Shown in pieces: positions 52,291-61,394 of a DNA stretch of 64,000 bases. Origin of the DNA: Proteles cristata cristata (lineage: Eukaryota; Chordata; Mammalia; Carnivora; Hyaenidae); assembly GCA_017311185.1 (NCBI GenBank), contig JAESUZ010003517.1, positions 372,001 to 436,000 of the forward strand, written 5' to 3'. The notes under the pieces were generated by a model. That model did no database searches. It saw nothing but the letters and a program-made list of their open reading frames with translations, and was not told the DNA's origin. The stretch's first letter is position 1, and every line of letters starts with the position of its first letter. A program made the position numbers and the translations under genes.

Positions 52291-53389
52291 AAGATAATGG
52301 GCAGGTATGAGATATCCTGAGAAGAAGTGGAGTCCGCGTTTCTTTCTCCTGCCTCCAGCTTCACTCTTCCTGCCGGCAGGCCCTCGTTAACAACACAGCA
52401 AGCAGGCTCAAGGGCAGTGTCAAGAGCCTCCTGAACATGGCCTTGAATCTTCAGAAACCAGGCCCACACCCTGGGTTTCAGCATCGAGGCGCTGTGCCTC
52501 CCTGGCCGCGAGCCTGCCTGCTGCCCCTGGTCAGCATGACTAACCATCTAATTCTGGAGAAAGGGGAACTCGTTGAGTGATCTGGCTTCCTCCAGAGAGC
52601 AGCCCATTTATTTCCTGAAGTGACTGGTCCACTGGGAAGTGGGCCAGGATGAACCTTTGAAGTGCTCAACGGTAAGAGGAGGAGAAAGAAGAGAAAGCAC
52701 AATAGAGCAGCCAGGGACTATGATGGGGATGAAAAGTTCATGTCCTTGTTAAGAACAAAGATGAGATGAAAGCTAGCAGATACGCGGCCCACATACTGGC
52801 CGCCACTTCTCCGCCGCACAGGGCAGACATTGTCAATCAATCACAGCACTTTATCCTCACTGAGAGGTGGCCTCAGGACCGTCCTCAGTGCGGCTCCAGG
52901 CAACCTTCCCATCAATTGCAAGTGGCACTAGAGCTGAGTCTCATTTGTCATCCGTGGACTACTTGGGCAAGTGATGCTAACTCTCCAGACAAGTCCCCCG
53001 GGACCCCTTGGACACAGCGATCGTGAGTTTCCCGGAGTCGGGAGCAGGCACCAAAAGGTCCTGTGAGGTCAGTGGTTGCTTTACCTTCCTGCAGCTCACG
53101 GTGACGTCATTCTTGCCTCAGAGAAACTCCCCGCTGGGTGTGGCTCTGCTCTCTGCCAGATGGCACAAGAGAGGTCATCTTCTCTTCAACTTCTTTTGAG
53201 TCATGGAGCGCTTTCTCCAAGTCAGAGTACAGTCAGAAGGTCAAACTGCCAAACTGTGATGGAACTACTCTGCTTGAAGCAGAGGTGACCGTCCCAAGCC
53301 ACACCCACCTGATGCCACCTTAGCTGCCACCTCGACCACTGAAGGACTTCCTAGGAGCTCTGAGGGAAATTCTGGTGGGATAGAAGGTG
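52291..53389. other. Unique sequence
   Basis: No interspersed repeat recognised. Contains the CRE palindrome at 53102. Confidence 0.4.
53102..53109. promoter_or_regulatory. Perfect palindromic CRE (TGACGTCA)
   Basis: The full 8-bp CREB/ATF site with an intact central CpG. An 8-mer is expected about once per 64 kb by base composition, but far less often in CpG-depleted mammalian DNA. Function is unproven. Confidence 0.4.
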
Positions 53390-53510
53390 GTCAACGATTT
53401 TCTCCAAGCTCCAGCGTTTCACAGATGGGGGAAAGTGAGGCCCAGAGAGGAGAGGTGACTGGGCAAAACTCACCCAGCCGGTGAGGGGCAGACGCAAGAA
53501 CCCAGGAGTT
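53390..53510 (-). repeat. MIR fragment, antisense
   Basis: 'cacagatgggggaaagtgaggcccagagaggagaggtgactgggcaaaactcacccagccggtgaggggcagacgcaagaaccc' is antisense MIR. Confidence 0.7.
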
Positions 53511-54213
53511 GATCCAACCAACCCACTGGATTTGGTCCCTTCTTCCCCCATATGATGTCGTCTCCCTGAATTTCTGCAGCTGCTCCCCGGTCTCCCTGTA
53601 CCTCCCATTTCCACATCCACAGCCAATTCATCTGCCTCGTGAGCACCTCTACTGTGAGATTCACAAGGACCCCAAACTCATCATCCGACCTGAACTTGAA
53701 CATCCAGACTTCTTCCTCCCATCTGTTGCCATCCAGCCTTCCCTGTGCCTACCAGCTCCATCGGCCTCTGCAGTTGCTGAAGCCACAAAGCTGAAGTCCT
53801 CCTTGATTCCTCCTTCACCCCATAAGCAGTGTCTGTGGCCTTTCACCTTGGTCTTGACCTTGACCTCGATCATTTCTCTTCATTGCCATTTGCCTAGTTA
53901 AGCCACTATCAGTCCCCCCACCCCCACCCCCAGATTTTGGCAACAGCCACAGTCTCTCTGGTGGCTGGTTCCCCCCCAACACCACCCCTTATTCAGGTTC
54001 TAGCCAACGTAATCTTCCTAAAACACCCATTTGAAACTTACTCTCAGGCTTATAATTCTTCAAAGGCTTCCCACTGATCTTCAAAAAAAGTCCAGTCTCC
54101 TTGGCATAGTTTACTACACTCTTTGTGATCTGACCCATTTACCTCTTCAGCCCTATCTTTTGGGATTCCTTGATCCAGACTCCCTACAAAATGGAACTAC
54201 TCTGTGTCCACAC

Positions 54214-54240
54214 TGTGTATGTGTGTATGTGTGTGTGTAT
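54214..54240. repeat. (GT)n microsatellite, short
   Basis: 'gtatgtgtgtatgtgtgtgtgtat' within the L2 copy, with two A interruptions. Confidence 0.8.
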
Positions 54241-54451
54241 CAAGGTCTAAACTTTTCCAAGCAGTGCCCTCTGCCTGGAACAAATTCTCCTCCCTTTTCC
54301 CCTAGCTCACCATCCCTCATGCGTCAAGGCTCTCCTTAGCTGTCACATGTAGCCATGTCCTTTCCCGCCCCCAACAGCTTATACTGCGGTGACCTCCATG
54401 AGTCTCCCCAGCAACTATCCTGCCTCTTCACACTTGTTACCTCAAAGAGCC

Positions 54452-54572
54452 TTTTTTTTTTAAATGTTCATTTATATTTGAGAGAAAGAGAGTGCGAGAG
54501 CAGGAGAAGGGCAGAGAGAGACAGAGGGACAGAGGATCTGACGTGGGCTCTCCTGAACCACCCAGGTGCTCC
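54452..54572 (-). mobile_element. CanSINE with two internal deletions
   Basis: 'aaatgttcatttatatttgagagaaagagag', 'gcagagagagacagagggacagaggatctga' are joined to 'cgtgggctc', then to 'tcctgaaccacccaggtgctcc'. The central B-box/body and most of the head are missing, leaving about 120 bp. Flanking CAAAGAGCC at 54443-54451 and 54573-54581 is a perfect duplication, each followed by a T-run. Confidence 0.93.
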
Positions 54573-54715
54573 CAAAGAGCCTTTTTTTTTTGAATGTTCT
54601 GCCTCTTACCCACATTGGACACAAAATCCCTGAGCTCAGGAATTCCGTCTTGTTCCATGCTGGAGCTGCAGCCTGAAAATAGTTGTTGCTTAATAAACTG
54701 CCGAGAGATATTGAC

Positions 54716-55134
54716 AATAAACTAGTAAACATTTTTTTAAAAATAAACTGTCGAGAGATGGATGCATGAATCGACGCCAGGACATTTTTGTTCTTGATCA
54801 ACCTCCTATTGTGATCATTGAGTCAGGAAGTTAGTGCCTTCATCTACTCATTCAGTACTATTTTATGTAGACTAGAAGATGAGCCGACAAAAAGAAAAAA
54901 AGAAAGCGAACAGGAAGAGCAGGCTGGGCCATGAAGGGAGTGACCTTGAACAGCGTGCTCTGTGGCTCCTGATGCATCCCAGAGGGTGCAGATCGTTCCC
55001 CAGCTGCTTGCCTTTTAATTCTAAGCATCTTCCTCTATAAAAGAAGATCGAATTCCTCCCGTGCATCTCAGTGTTCTTCTCGAAGAACACGCATCTGTCT
55101 CCCAAGCTGATACTGTAGTTTTATTTACGGTGAC
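54716..55134. other. Unique sequence
   Basis: Near-duplicate 'aataaactgccgagagat' and 'aataaactgtcgagagatgg' lie around 54693-54762, a local duplication of about 20 bp either side of an A-rich patch. Nothing else recognised. Confidence 0.45.
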
Positions 55135-55222
55135 ACCTCAGGTTTTCCTTGAGGACCAGAGCCACTGCAGAGTCCCCAGAGCCTACTGCAGTGTCTGTCA
55201 CAGAGTAAGCCCTCAGTAAATA
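55135..55222 (+). repeat. L2 3' tail
   Basis: 'tccccagagcctactgcagtgtctgtcacagagtaagccctcagtaaatac' is the L2/MIR 3' end. Confidence 0.65.
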
Positions 55223-55695
55223 CGGGGGCGGGGGTGGGGGGAGTAAGGAGCGTGGGAGAAGAGAAAGAAGCGAATGATGCTATGACAATAGAGGGGGCAA
55301 GGTGACAGAAGGAAAGGCACTTGGTGCTCAGGACAGGCTGGGGTCCAGCTGCTCCTCCAGATCGCGGTCCCCGGCACAGGCCAGGCTCAGCCCGGCAGCT
55401 GTGATTCCCTGGCTCCCAGCCAGAGGAACACACCTGTCTGGCAACTCAGGTGCCCGGCCCCTTCTTGCTGCGGGGCAAATGTGAGCCAGGAACCGTCTCA
55501 TAGCCTCCTGCACATCGCCCTCTTTTAGGGCCTCCCACGGCCCTGTGAAAGCCAAGCACGGGATAGGCCCTTGATCGAGCTGCAAGGGATGTTAGCATCA
55601 TTCTGGTCAGCCCGGAAGACCCGGTGGCCTCTGTCCCCTTGATCTAAAACAACAGCCCTCCTCCCTTCTTCCTGCTTTGTTTCTCTTCCCCGCAG
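55223..55695. other. Unique sequence
   Basis: Opens with a G-rich run (55223-55241). Ends in a pyrimidine-rich stretch that forms the acceptor of the candidate exon below. Confidence 0.4.
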
Positions 55696-55729
55696 TCACG
55701 GATACTTCCAGAGCCTAGACCCGACCATG
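55696..55729 (+). other. Candidate 34-bp exon (unproven)
   Basis: Preceded by a strong polypyrimidine tract and acceptor (ctttgtttctcttccccgcag, ending at 55695) and followed immediately by a consensus donor, ATG|GTGAGT, at 55730. One frame is open and reads HGYFQSLDPTM. Alternatively the terminal ATG, in a good Kozak setting (gaccATGg), could be a start codon at the end of a 5'-UTR exon. I see no neighbouring exon, so this may be chance or part of a non-coding transcript. Confidence 0.25.
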
Positions 55730-55784
55730 GTGAGTTGCAAGCACTTGGTTTCTTGGAATGAAAAGTTTGATAGCTGGTGAAAAA

Positions 55785-55840
55785 AAAAACGGGCTGGAGA
55801 GGCCCAGCCACTTACTCAAGGTCACACAGCAAAAGAGTTC
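55785..55840 (-). repeat. MIR core fragment, antisense
   Basis: 'ctggagaggcccagccacttactcaaggtcacacagcaaaag' is the conserved antisense MIR centre. Confidence 0.55.
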
Positions 55841-55899
55841 CCACCTCTTGTGCTGTGCCTCGCAGGCCTTCCAGGGAGGCCAGCGAGGAGGACCAGAGT

Positions 55900-55956
55900 T
55901 CCCCTCCCCCCCCCACCCCCGTCACACACCCCCACATACCCCCATACCCCCGCCCG
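55900..55956. repeat. C-rich low-complexity tract
   Basis: Runs of C broken by CACA and ATA words. Confidence 0.85.
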
Positions 55957-55984
55957 GACAGGAGTGAGCCCTCAAAGCGTGGAT

Positions 55985-56355
55985 CGAGGAGCTGAATTGT
56001 TTGTGTTTTATCATTTTAATTAATTTACATTTAAACTGAAAAACAGATCCGTGATTCCGTTATTGGAAAACTTTTCTATGGGTCTGGAGCACCCGAAGTA
56101 GGTGAATCTACTACGTTTCCCACTGTACGTTTTATAAAGTCTAAATCCAGACCAAACATTCCCATGAAAATTTGGTATCCAAATTGCAAAGCGCTGTAAA
56201 AGCATAAAACGCACCCTGCATTTGGAAGGTTTGGAATGCTCCGAAGAATGTCAAGTACCTCGCCAATAACTGTGCGTGTTGGTTTTATGTTTGAAATATC
56301 GTATTCGGGGATAAATTGGGTTAAATAGAGTGTGTTATGAAAACTTCATCTATTT
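55985..56355. promoter_or_regulatory. Possible conserved non-coding block, AT-rich
   Basis: Unique sequence with 'ttttaattaatttacatttaaac' homeodomain-type words, 'cagatccgtgattccg', 'ctactacgtttcccactgtacg', 'ttggaatgctccgaagaatgtc' (TEAD-type) and 'gaaatatcgtattcgggg'. CpGs are kept in AT-rich surroundings, as in constrained non-coding elements. Confidence 0.35.
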
Positions 56356-57084
56356 CTCTTTATGTTTGGAATGGGGCTCCTCACAACTTGGAAATGACTT
56401 AGGTGGCTCTAGTGGATTTCCATCGGGCCAGCGCTGGGCTAGATGGGGTGTAAGAAGGGTGACTCACTGGCCTGGGGCTCTGGCCCCCGCTGGTCCCAGC
56501 ACCAGGGGAAGGATGCTGGGCGACTTGGGAGGCCCCAGCTCAGCTGGCTGCCTGCTCCCCGCATTCACACACTCCCCCCACCCCTGAGATGGCGAGATGG
56601 CGATGGCGATGGCGATGGCGGGGAAGCAGCTCAGGGATTAGCGTTAATTCTTTCCCTGGAGGGCAGATGGGGAGAAGGTTAAGTGCCAAGTGACTGCAGC
56701 TGCCCAATTAAGCCCTGGGAGAGGGATGAGGGTGGAGGAGGGGCTGGGGAATGCTCCTACGGATTCCCAGGGAGACGGAAACTGCTAGGGCTGAACCACC
56801 TTTATCTCATTTCCCCTTCACAGGCAGCAGTCCCCCCCTCCCCCAGGCTCAGCAGGGGTGGTTCACTTCCCTGAGACCACACAGCAGGCTGAGTGCTGAA
56901 CTAGACTCCATCTTTCTAGTCTCTGCTCCAACTCTTTAAGTAGAAAGCCAGGGTTCAAAAATAGTTGCTTGCATTCCTGTTGCTCTGGAGAGACGTAGGA
57001 AGCCACAGAACTGAGGCTCCAGAGGGATGTGGCCCAGGCTCACCCTGACACTGACCATGTGCCGCATGCTTCCCATGCTCCAGG
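56356..57084. other. Unique GC-moderate sequence
   Basis: Contains the hexanucleotide repeat at 56587. 'cagggattagcgttaattctttccc' and 'gcagctgcccaattaagccc' (56630-56715) again look like regulatory sequence. No exon recognised. Confidence 0.4.
56587..56620. repeat. (GATGGC)n hexanucleotide repeat
   Basis: About five GATGGC units; the first two are separated by an extra GA. Confidence 0.9.
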
Positions 57085-57290
57085 GAGCCCTCGCTGAATA
57101 TTCTCGCAACATTCCAGTGCCATTACCACCATCCCCGTTTACAGATGAGGATGTGGAGGCTCAGAGAGGTTCAGCATGTTGCCCAGGGACACCCAGGTAG
57201 GCAGCTGGGAAACCAGGGGGTTTGAACCCCTGGTGGCCTGGTCTGACCTAAGCTCTGAGCTCAACCACCATGTCACATTGCCTCTTCTGC
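57085..57290 (-). repeat. MIR SINE, antisense
   Basis: 'aatattctcgcaacattccagtgccattaccaccatccccgtttacagatgaggatgtggaggctcagagaggttcagcatgttgcccagggacaccc' with 'gtttgaacccctggtggcctggtctgacc' is nearly full length. Confidence 0.85.
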
Positions 57291-57399
57291 CAAGAATCTT
57301 CCCCCCAAGTGTCAGACTTGCCAGCAGGGAGCCCAAGGTTGTAGGCTGTCTGCTTAGAGTTTCTGCCTCAGCCTAGGCAAGAGGAAGGCTGTTGTGTGC

Positions 57400-57565
57400 C
57401 CCAGGCTATCCCCTACTTGCTCCAGCTTACATGCCACCTCTTCCAGAAAGCCCTCACTGATTCCCTCCCACCTTGTCTTCCCCACCCTCCTCACTGCCTC
57501 TCTTCCTTCCTTCTCTTTCTCCACATGCAGGTGGCCAACATACACTGAGCATTTCACTCACACCC
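57400..57565 (+). repeat. L2 LINE fragment
   Basis: 'tgctccagcttacatgccacctcttccagaaagccctcactgattccctccc' matches the L2 'cagctcaaatgccacctcctccaggaagccttccctgattccc' block. Confidence 0.6.
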
Positions 57566-57569
57566 CTTC

Positions 57570-57895
57570 ATGTTACCCTTGTGGTTATTAATTCTCTCCG
57601 TCAGTCTGATGGAGATTGGGGTGTCCAGACTAAACTACTTCTGGCAGGTGTGTGAGGCTGTTTCCAGAAGAGATTACATTTAAAGCCAGAGGACCCAGTA
57701 AAGCTGCTTGCCCTCCCAGGGTGGGGGCCTCAGCCAATCCCTTGAAGGCCAGAACGGAACAAAAAGACAGAGGAAGGGGCCCTTTGAGACTCCTTGACTG
57801 AGACAGAGTCCTGGAGTGGGGACTGGCACCATCCGCCCTCCAGTAAATCTTATCTATTCAACTGGTCCCGTTTCTCCCAAGAGCCCTAACACAAC
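57570..57895 (+). mobile_element. Old LTR-like repeat
   Basis: 'gtgtgaggctgtttccagaagagattacatttaaagcc', 'agtaaagctgcttgccctcccagggtgggggcctcagccaatcccttgaaggcc' and the end 'caactggtcccgtttctcccaagagccctaacac' follow a familiar mammalian LTR-like repeat. Family not assigned; its middle is deleted. Confidence 0.5.
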
Positions 57896-57976
57896 CCTCA
57901 CAACCAGCCAGTGAAGAAATTTTCTCCTTGACAGTTGGGGAAACGGAGGCACAGAAAAATAAAGCGGTGCGGGGGG

Positions 57977-58207
57977 GGTGGTGCCTGGGTGGCTTAGTCA
58001 GTTAAGTATCCGACTTTCGCTTAGGTCATGATCTTGCAGTTCGTGGGTTCGAGCCCCGCGCCGGGCTCTGTGCTGACTGCCAACTCAGAGCCTGGAGCCT
58101 GTTTCCCAGTCTGTGATTCCCTCTCTGACCCTCCTGCTCACGCTGTCTCTCTCTCCTAGAAATAAAAAAAAAAAAAAAAAAATTAAAAAAAAAAAAAGAA
58201 AAAGAAA
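57977..58207 (+). mobile_element. Young CanSINE of the 'GTTTCAGTCTGTG' subfamily
   Basis: 'gtatccgactttcgcttaggtcatgatc', 'ttcgtgggttcgagccccgcgccgggctctgtgctgactgcc' and 'gagcctggagcctgtttc(cc)agtctgtga'. Long A tail of about 45 bp (58158-58205). Flanks AAAGCGG (57961-57967) and AAAGCGG (near 58205) suggest a short target duplication. Confidence 0.96.
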
Positions 58208-58464
58208 GCGGGCTGCTCCCATCACAGAGCTCCTAAGCAGTAACATCCCTTACGTCTCCAGCCTGAGCACCCGCTCTGAAAGGTGGTACCATTCTTCCCT
58301 GCAGCACCCCCATGGCATACTGGTTTACTCCTCTGTCTCCCCCGCCTCCTGGTGAGGAAATGAGCAAGGCCAAGTCGAGATGCTTACCAGAGTCCCTGGG
58401 CCTGTCTGGCCCACTGCCAGAAGCCCGGTGCTGGCATGGCGCATGCCCTCTGCGACTCACGCAC

Positions 58465-58720
58465 TGTCTGAGCACCGTTTGTGTGCCCGTCACTGAGGGC
58501 ACAGCAGGGAACAAACCCTCGGCCAGGGAGCTTCCGTGCTAGCGGAGCAGGCAGAGAGAAATCAAGTATTCGCACGAGAATAGAGTGACTTCCGGTAGGG
58601 ACAAGGCCAAGTAAAGGGAAGCAGGCTGCGGGAAGAGGGGGATCACACAAGGTGACATCAAGGACGAAGGCTGTGCTGGGGGAGCATAGGCAGCATGGTC
58701 CGGACGCCAGAACGGTCCAC
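58465..58720 (-). repeat. L2 LINE fragment, antisense
   Basis: 'cactgtctgagcaccgtttgtgtgcccgtcactgagggcacagcagggaacaaaccctcgg', 'agagaaatcaagtattcgcacgagaatagagtgacttccgg' and 'aagggaagcaggctgcggg' follow the antisense L2 3' region. Confidence 0.65.
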
Positions 58721-58721
58721 A

Positions 58722-59402
58722 CACATTATGGGTATATTCTCAGCAGCGTTATTCGTAAGCCAAAAAGAGGGACGCAGGAGGCGCGCCTGGGTGGCTTAGT
58801 CGGTTAAGCGTCCGACTTTCGCTTAGGTCATGATCTCGCGGTTCGTGGGTTCGAGCCCCGCGTCGGGCTCTGTGCTGACTGCCAGCTCAGAGCCTGGAGC
58901 CTGTTTCAGTCTGTGACTCCCTCTCCTGCTCACGCTGTCTCTCTCTCTCTCTCTCTCTCTCTCAGAAATAAATAAAAAAAACATTAAAAAAAAAAAAGAG
59001 GGACGCAGGAAAGGGGCTAGCTCCATCCGTCAGAATATTATTTGGCCACGAAAAAGGAACGAAGTACGGACAATACAAGCGAAATGAATCTGGAATTGTG
59101 ATGCTCGGGCACGAAGCCAGACAGAAAGACCATGTCTTGCAGCATCCCGTGTATGGAAAATACCCAGAGTAGGTAAATCTCTGCAGACAGAGAGGGGATC
59201 TGGGGCTGGCGAGAAGCAGGGGCCGTGATGGGGATGCAGTTCCTCTGGAAGCGGGGGGGGGGCGGAGTGATATAAAGATTCTACAATTAGATTATGGTGA
59301 TAATTGCACAGTTCTGTGAAAACAGATAACCTCCACTGATGTGCACTTTCAGTGGGTGGGTCTTATAGTACGTTAACTATATCTCAATAAAGTTGTTAAA
59401 AA
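58722..59402 (+). mobile_element. Old L1 3' end, interrupted by a SINE
   Basis: 'cattatgggtatattctcagcagcgttattcgtaagccaaaaag' (end of ORF2) then after the SINE 'cagaatattatttggccacgaaaaaggaacgaag', 'gagaagcaggggccgtgatggggatgc' and 'attctacaattagattatggtgataattgcacagttctgtg', ending 'atatctcaataaagttgttaaaaag'. Sense orientation, 5'-truncated, frame not preserved. Confidence 0.85.
58780..58992 (+). mobile_element. Young CanSINE nested in L1
   Basis: Nearly consensus 'ggcttagtcggttaagcgtccgactttcgcttaggtcatgatctcgcggttcgtgggttcgagccccgcgtcgggctctgtgctgactgccagctcagagcctggagcctgtttcagtctgtg'. A perfect 18-bp duplication of the L1 target, AAAAAGAGGGACGCAGGA, lies at 58762-58779 and 58993-59010. 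This is one of the cleanest insertions in the window. Confidence 0.98.
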
Positions 59403-59544
59403 GAAAAGAGCAAGCTGGTCCTCACCAATGGTTTTCATTCTGTGGATGGAAACTCTTGGAGGCTCTCAGTGAATCTGGTGGCCTTGTTTTCATGCTTGAA
59501 AGAGGATCCATTTGCAAGGCAGCCTCACGTTCTCCTTGGATCCT

Positions 59545-59745
59545 GGTGCCCAGATTCACATCCCAGCCGAGCGCGTGGCCCTGGCTGTGTGACCGCAGCA
59601 AGTTATGTCATCTCTGGGACCTCAGTTTCTCACCCGTAAAATGGGGTGATAACAGAATCTTCCTCGGAGGAGGCTTCATGGAGTGAATATTCACGAAGCT
59701 CTCAGAATAGCACCTGGCATACAGGCAGGTCCATAAAAGTTTGGT
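59545..59745 (+). repeat. MIR SINE, near full length
   Basis: 'cctggtgcccagattcacatcccagccgagcgcgtggcc', 'gctgtgtgaccgcagcaagttatgtcatctctgggacctcagtttctcacccgtaaaatggggtgataac' and 'tcagaatagcacctggcatacaggcaggtcc' give a nearly complete MIR. Confidence 0.85.
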
Positions 59746-59814
59746 GTTTAAATAAAAAAGATAGGACTCACCCGGTGATTCTTATCTGCCTGGGGAGGGA
59801 GCAGAGCCAGTCAG

Positions 59815-60005
59815 ATCCGCTTTCTGCTTTGCCAAGCTCTCGCCCCTCGCCTGGCTCCATCCAGCAAGTAATTGCTCCCGAGGCTTCATTCCAAATGGGC
59901 CATAAATCAGAGGCCAGAGGCTCCTGTTACCAGAGGCTGGCGGTGAAGTCCCTCTCGGGGTAATTGGAAGCAGATGTCGCCGGCCGGCTGGCCTCCCGAG
60001 GCCTG
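59815..60005. promoter_or_regulatory. Possible conserved non-coding block
   Basis: Unique: 'tggctccatccagcaagtaattgctcccgaggcttcattcc', 'gggccataaatcagagg' and 'cggggtaattggaagcagatgtcgccgg'. TAATT and ATAAATCA homeodomain-type words in GC-rich surroundings. Texture only. Confidence 0.25.
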
Positions 60006-60344
60006 TGTACCTGGGCTGCTCGCTTCACAGCAGTTGGGGCAAGAATTTCCATGAGCCCTTAAAGCAAAGGTTGTCAAAGAAACAGCCTCCTAGGGCTTCC
60101 AGATGCTCAGTGGCCTGTTCCAAGCAGGAGGTGGGCGGCTGATGGGGGTCCTCGGAGGCAGAGAGAGGAAGGCAGTGTCGTGGATGACCCTGAGGCTGTC
60201 CAAGGGGCAGGCCGGCAGGCAGGACGTGGGGGCCGGGAGACGGCAACCTGGAAGAAAGAGGCACTGCTCTGGGGGCCATGAGGACCTGCTGCATGTTCTC
60301 CATTTCTCACTCGTGCCGCCTGTGCTCTACAGGAGGTTGGCTTT
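60006..60344. other. Unique sequence
   Basis: Nothing recognised. Confidence 0.4.
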
Positions 60345-60495
60345 CTAGACCTCTGTTTTCTCATCTGTGAAATGGGTGTGATATTACCTAACTCAAGTAC
60401 ATTTGAAGGGTGGGACGTTATTGAAGTCGAAGCTCCGGTACCGCATCCGGCACGTTGTGGATGCTCAAAACAATAAAGGCAGTTATTATCAGGGA
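60345..60495 (+). repeat. MIR SINE 3' half
   Basis: 'gacctctgttttctcatctgtgaaatgggtgtgatattacctaactcaag', 'accgcatccggcacgttgtggatgctcaaaacaataaaggc' follow the MIR 3' half. Confidence 0.7.
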
Positions 60496-60757
60496 CGGAG
60501 GCACAGAGCCTTGTGACTCAACAAGCCATTATTGTCCTGGACACTGAGCACTGTGAAGGTCAGGAGGAAGTCTAGGACACCCTTAGGAAGCTCTCTTTCC
60601 AAGCTTCCTGAGGCCACGGTTTTGAGAAGGTCCAGAAAATTCCTTAACAATCATTCAGCTATAAGTGCCTGGGTAGCTTGGCTTCAGGTACAGTTGATTC
60701 AGGACTCAGATGATGTCACCAAGAGCCATCTGTCCTCTGTAACTTCCTCTGATGGAG

Positions 60758-60970
60758 TGCCAAATTTAGCAAACAGAAGGACAGGATGTCAGTAGAGTTT
60801 GAAGTTAAGATAATAAGTGCTGTTATAGCCTAAGTACATCCCACTAATTTTTTAGTATAAGTATATCCCAAATATTTAGTGAGACATACTTCACAATTGT
60901 TTTTTTACTCATTGCTTATCTGAAATTCGAATTTAACGGCACCTCCTGTATTTTATCTGGCAGCTCCTGG
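60758..60970. mobile_element. Palindromic MITE-like element
   Basis: Left arm 'gtgccaaatttagcaaacagaaggacagg' pairs imperfectly with right arm 'cacctcctgtattttatctggcagctcctgg'. The interior 'ctaattttttagtataagtatatcccaaatatttagtgagacatacttcacaattg' is itself nearly self-complementary. This matches a familiar mammalian MITE with 'tttttagtataagtatgtccc' in its core. Confidence 0.65.
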
Positions 60971-61394
60971 GTCCACATGGTGTAGCAGTAGGACAGCCAG
61001 CCTCTCATAGCATCTCACTGGCTCTGATTGGGTCACCGGACTCTCCCCAATCCACTGCTGTGGCCCGGGGGACCTTCTGCCTCGTGTCCTTCCCTATCCC
61101 TAGACTCTGAGACTGGGGCCTCTGAGACCCGGCCCAAGATCCTAGGAGAGTAATTCCCTCAATGTCCAGCACAATGCATTTAGGACATAGAGATGGGGTG
61201 GGTGTAAAGCAAGGCAACCAGGAGCCACTGTGAGCAAACGTAGGGAGGGACAGCCCTGAGCCAGAGACAGAAAAGTGAGTGTCCGACCAGCTAACAACCA
61301 TAGCAGGTGCGGCGCCAGGGGACAAAAGTAGGTCTCTCAGGGCTAAAGGAATCCTCCCTGGTGGTGCCTGGCTCCGCAAAAGACATCTTTGGAC
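60971..61394. other. Unique sequence
   Basis: Includes 'ggtgcggcgccaggggaca' at 61306-61324, a partial CTCF-like word. Otherwise nothing recognised. Confidence 0.4.

Larger units (their letters stand above)
53640..54715 (+). mobile_element. Long L2 LINE 3' segment, interrupted
   Basis: The order of L2 3' sequence is followed for about 1 kb: 'actcatcatccgacctgaacttg', 'ttgctgaagccacaaagctgaagtcctccttgattcctccttcacccc', 'gtaatcttcctaaaacaccc', 'caaaggcttcccactg', 'cagtgccctctgcctggaacaaattctcc', and after the SINE 'ccctgagctcaggaattccgtcttgttcc' and 'tgcttaataaac'. This covers the terminal part of ORF2 and the 3' UTR. A CanSINE at 54452-54572 splits it and no reading frame survives. Confidence 0.75.
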
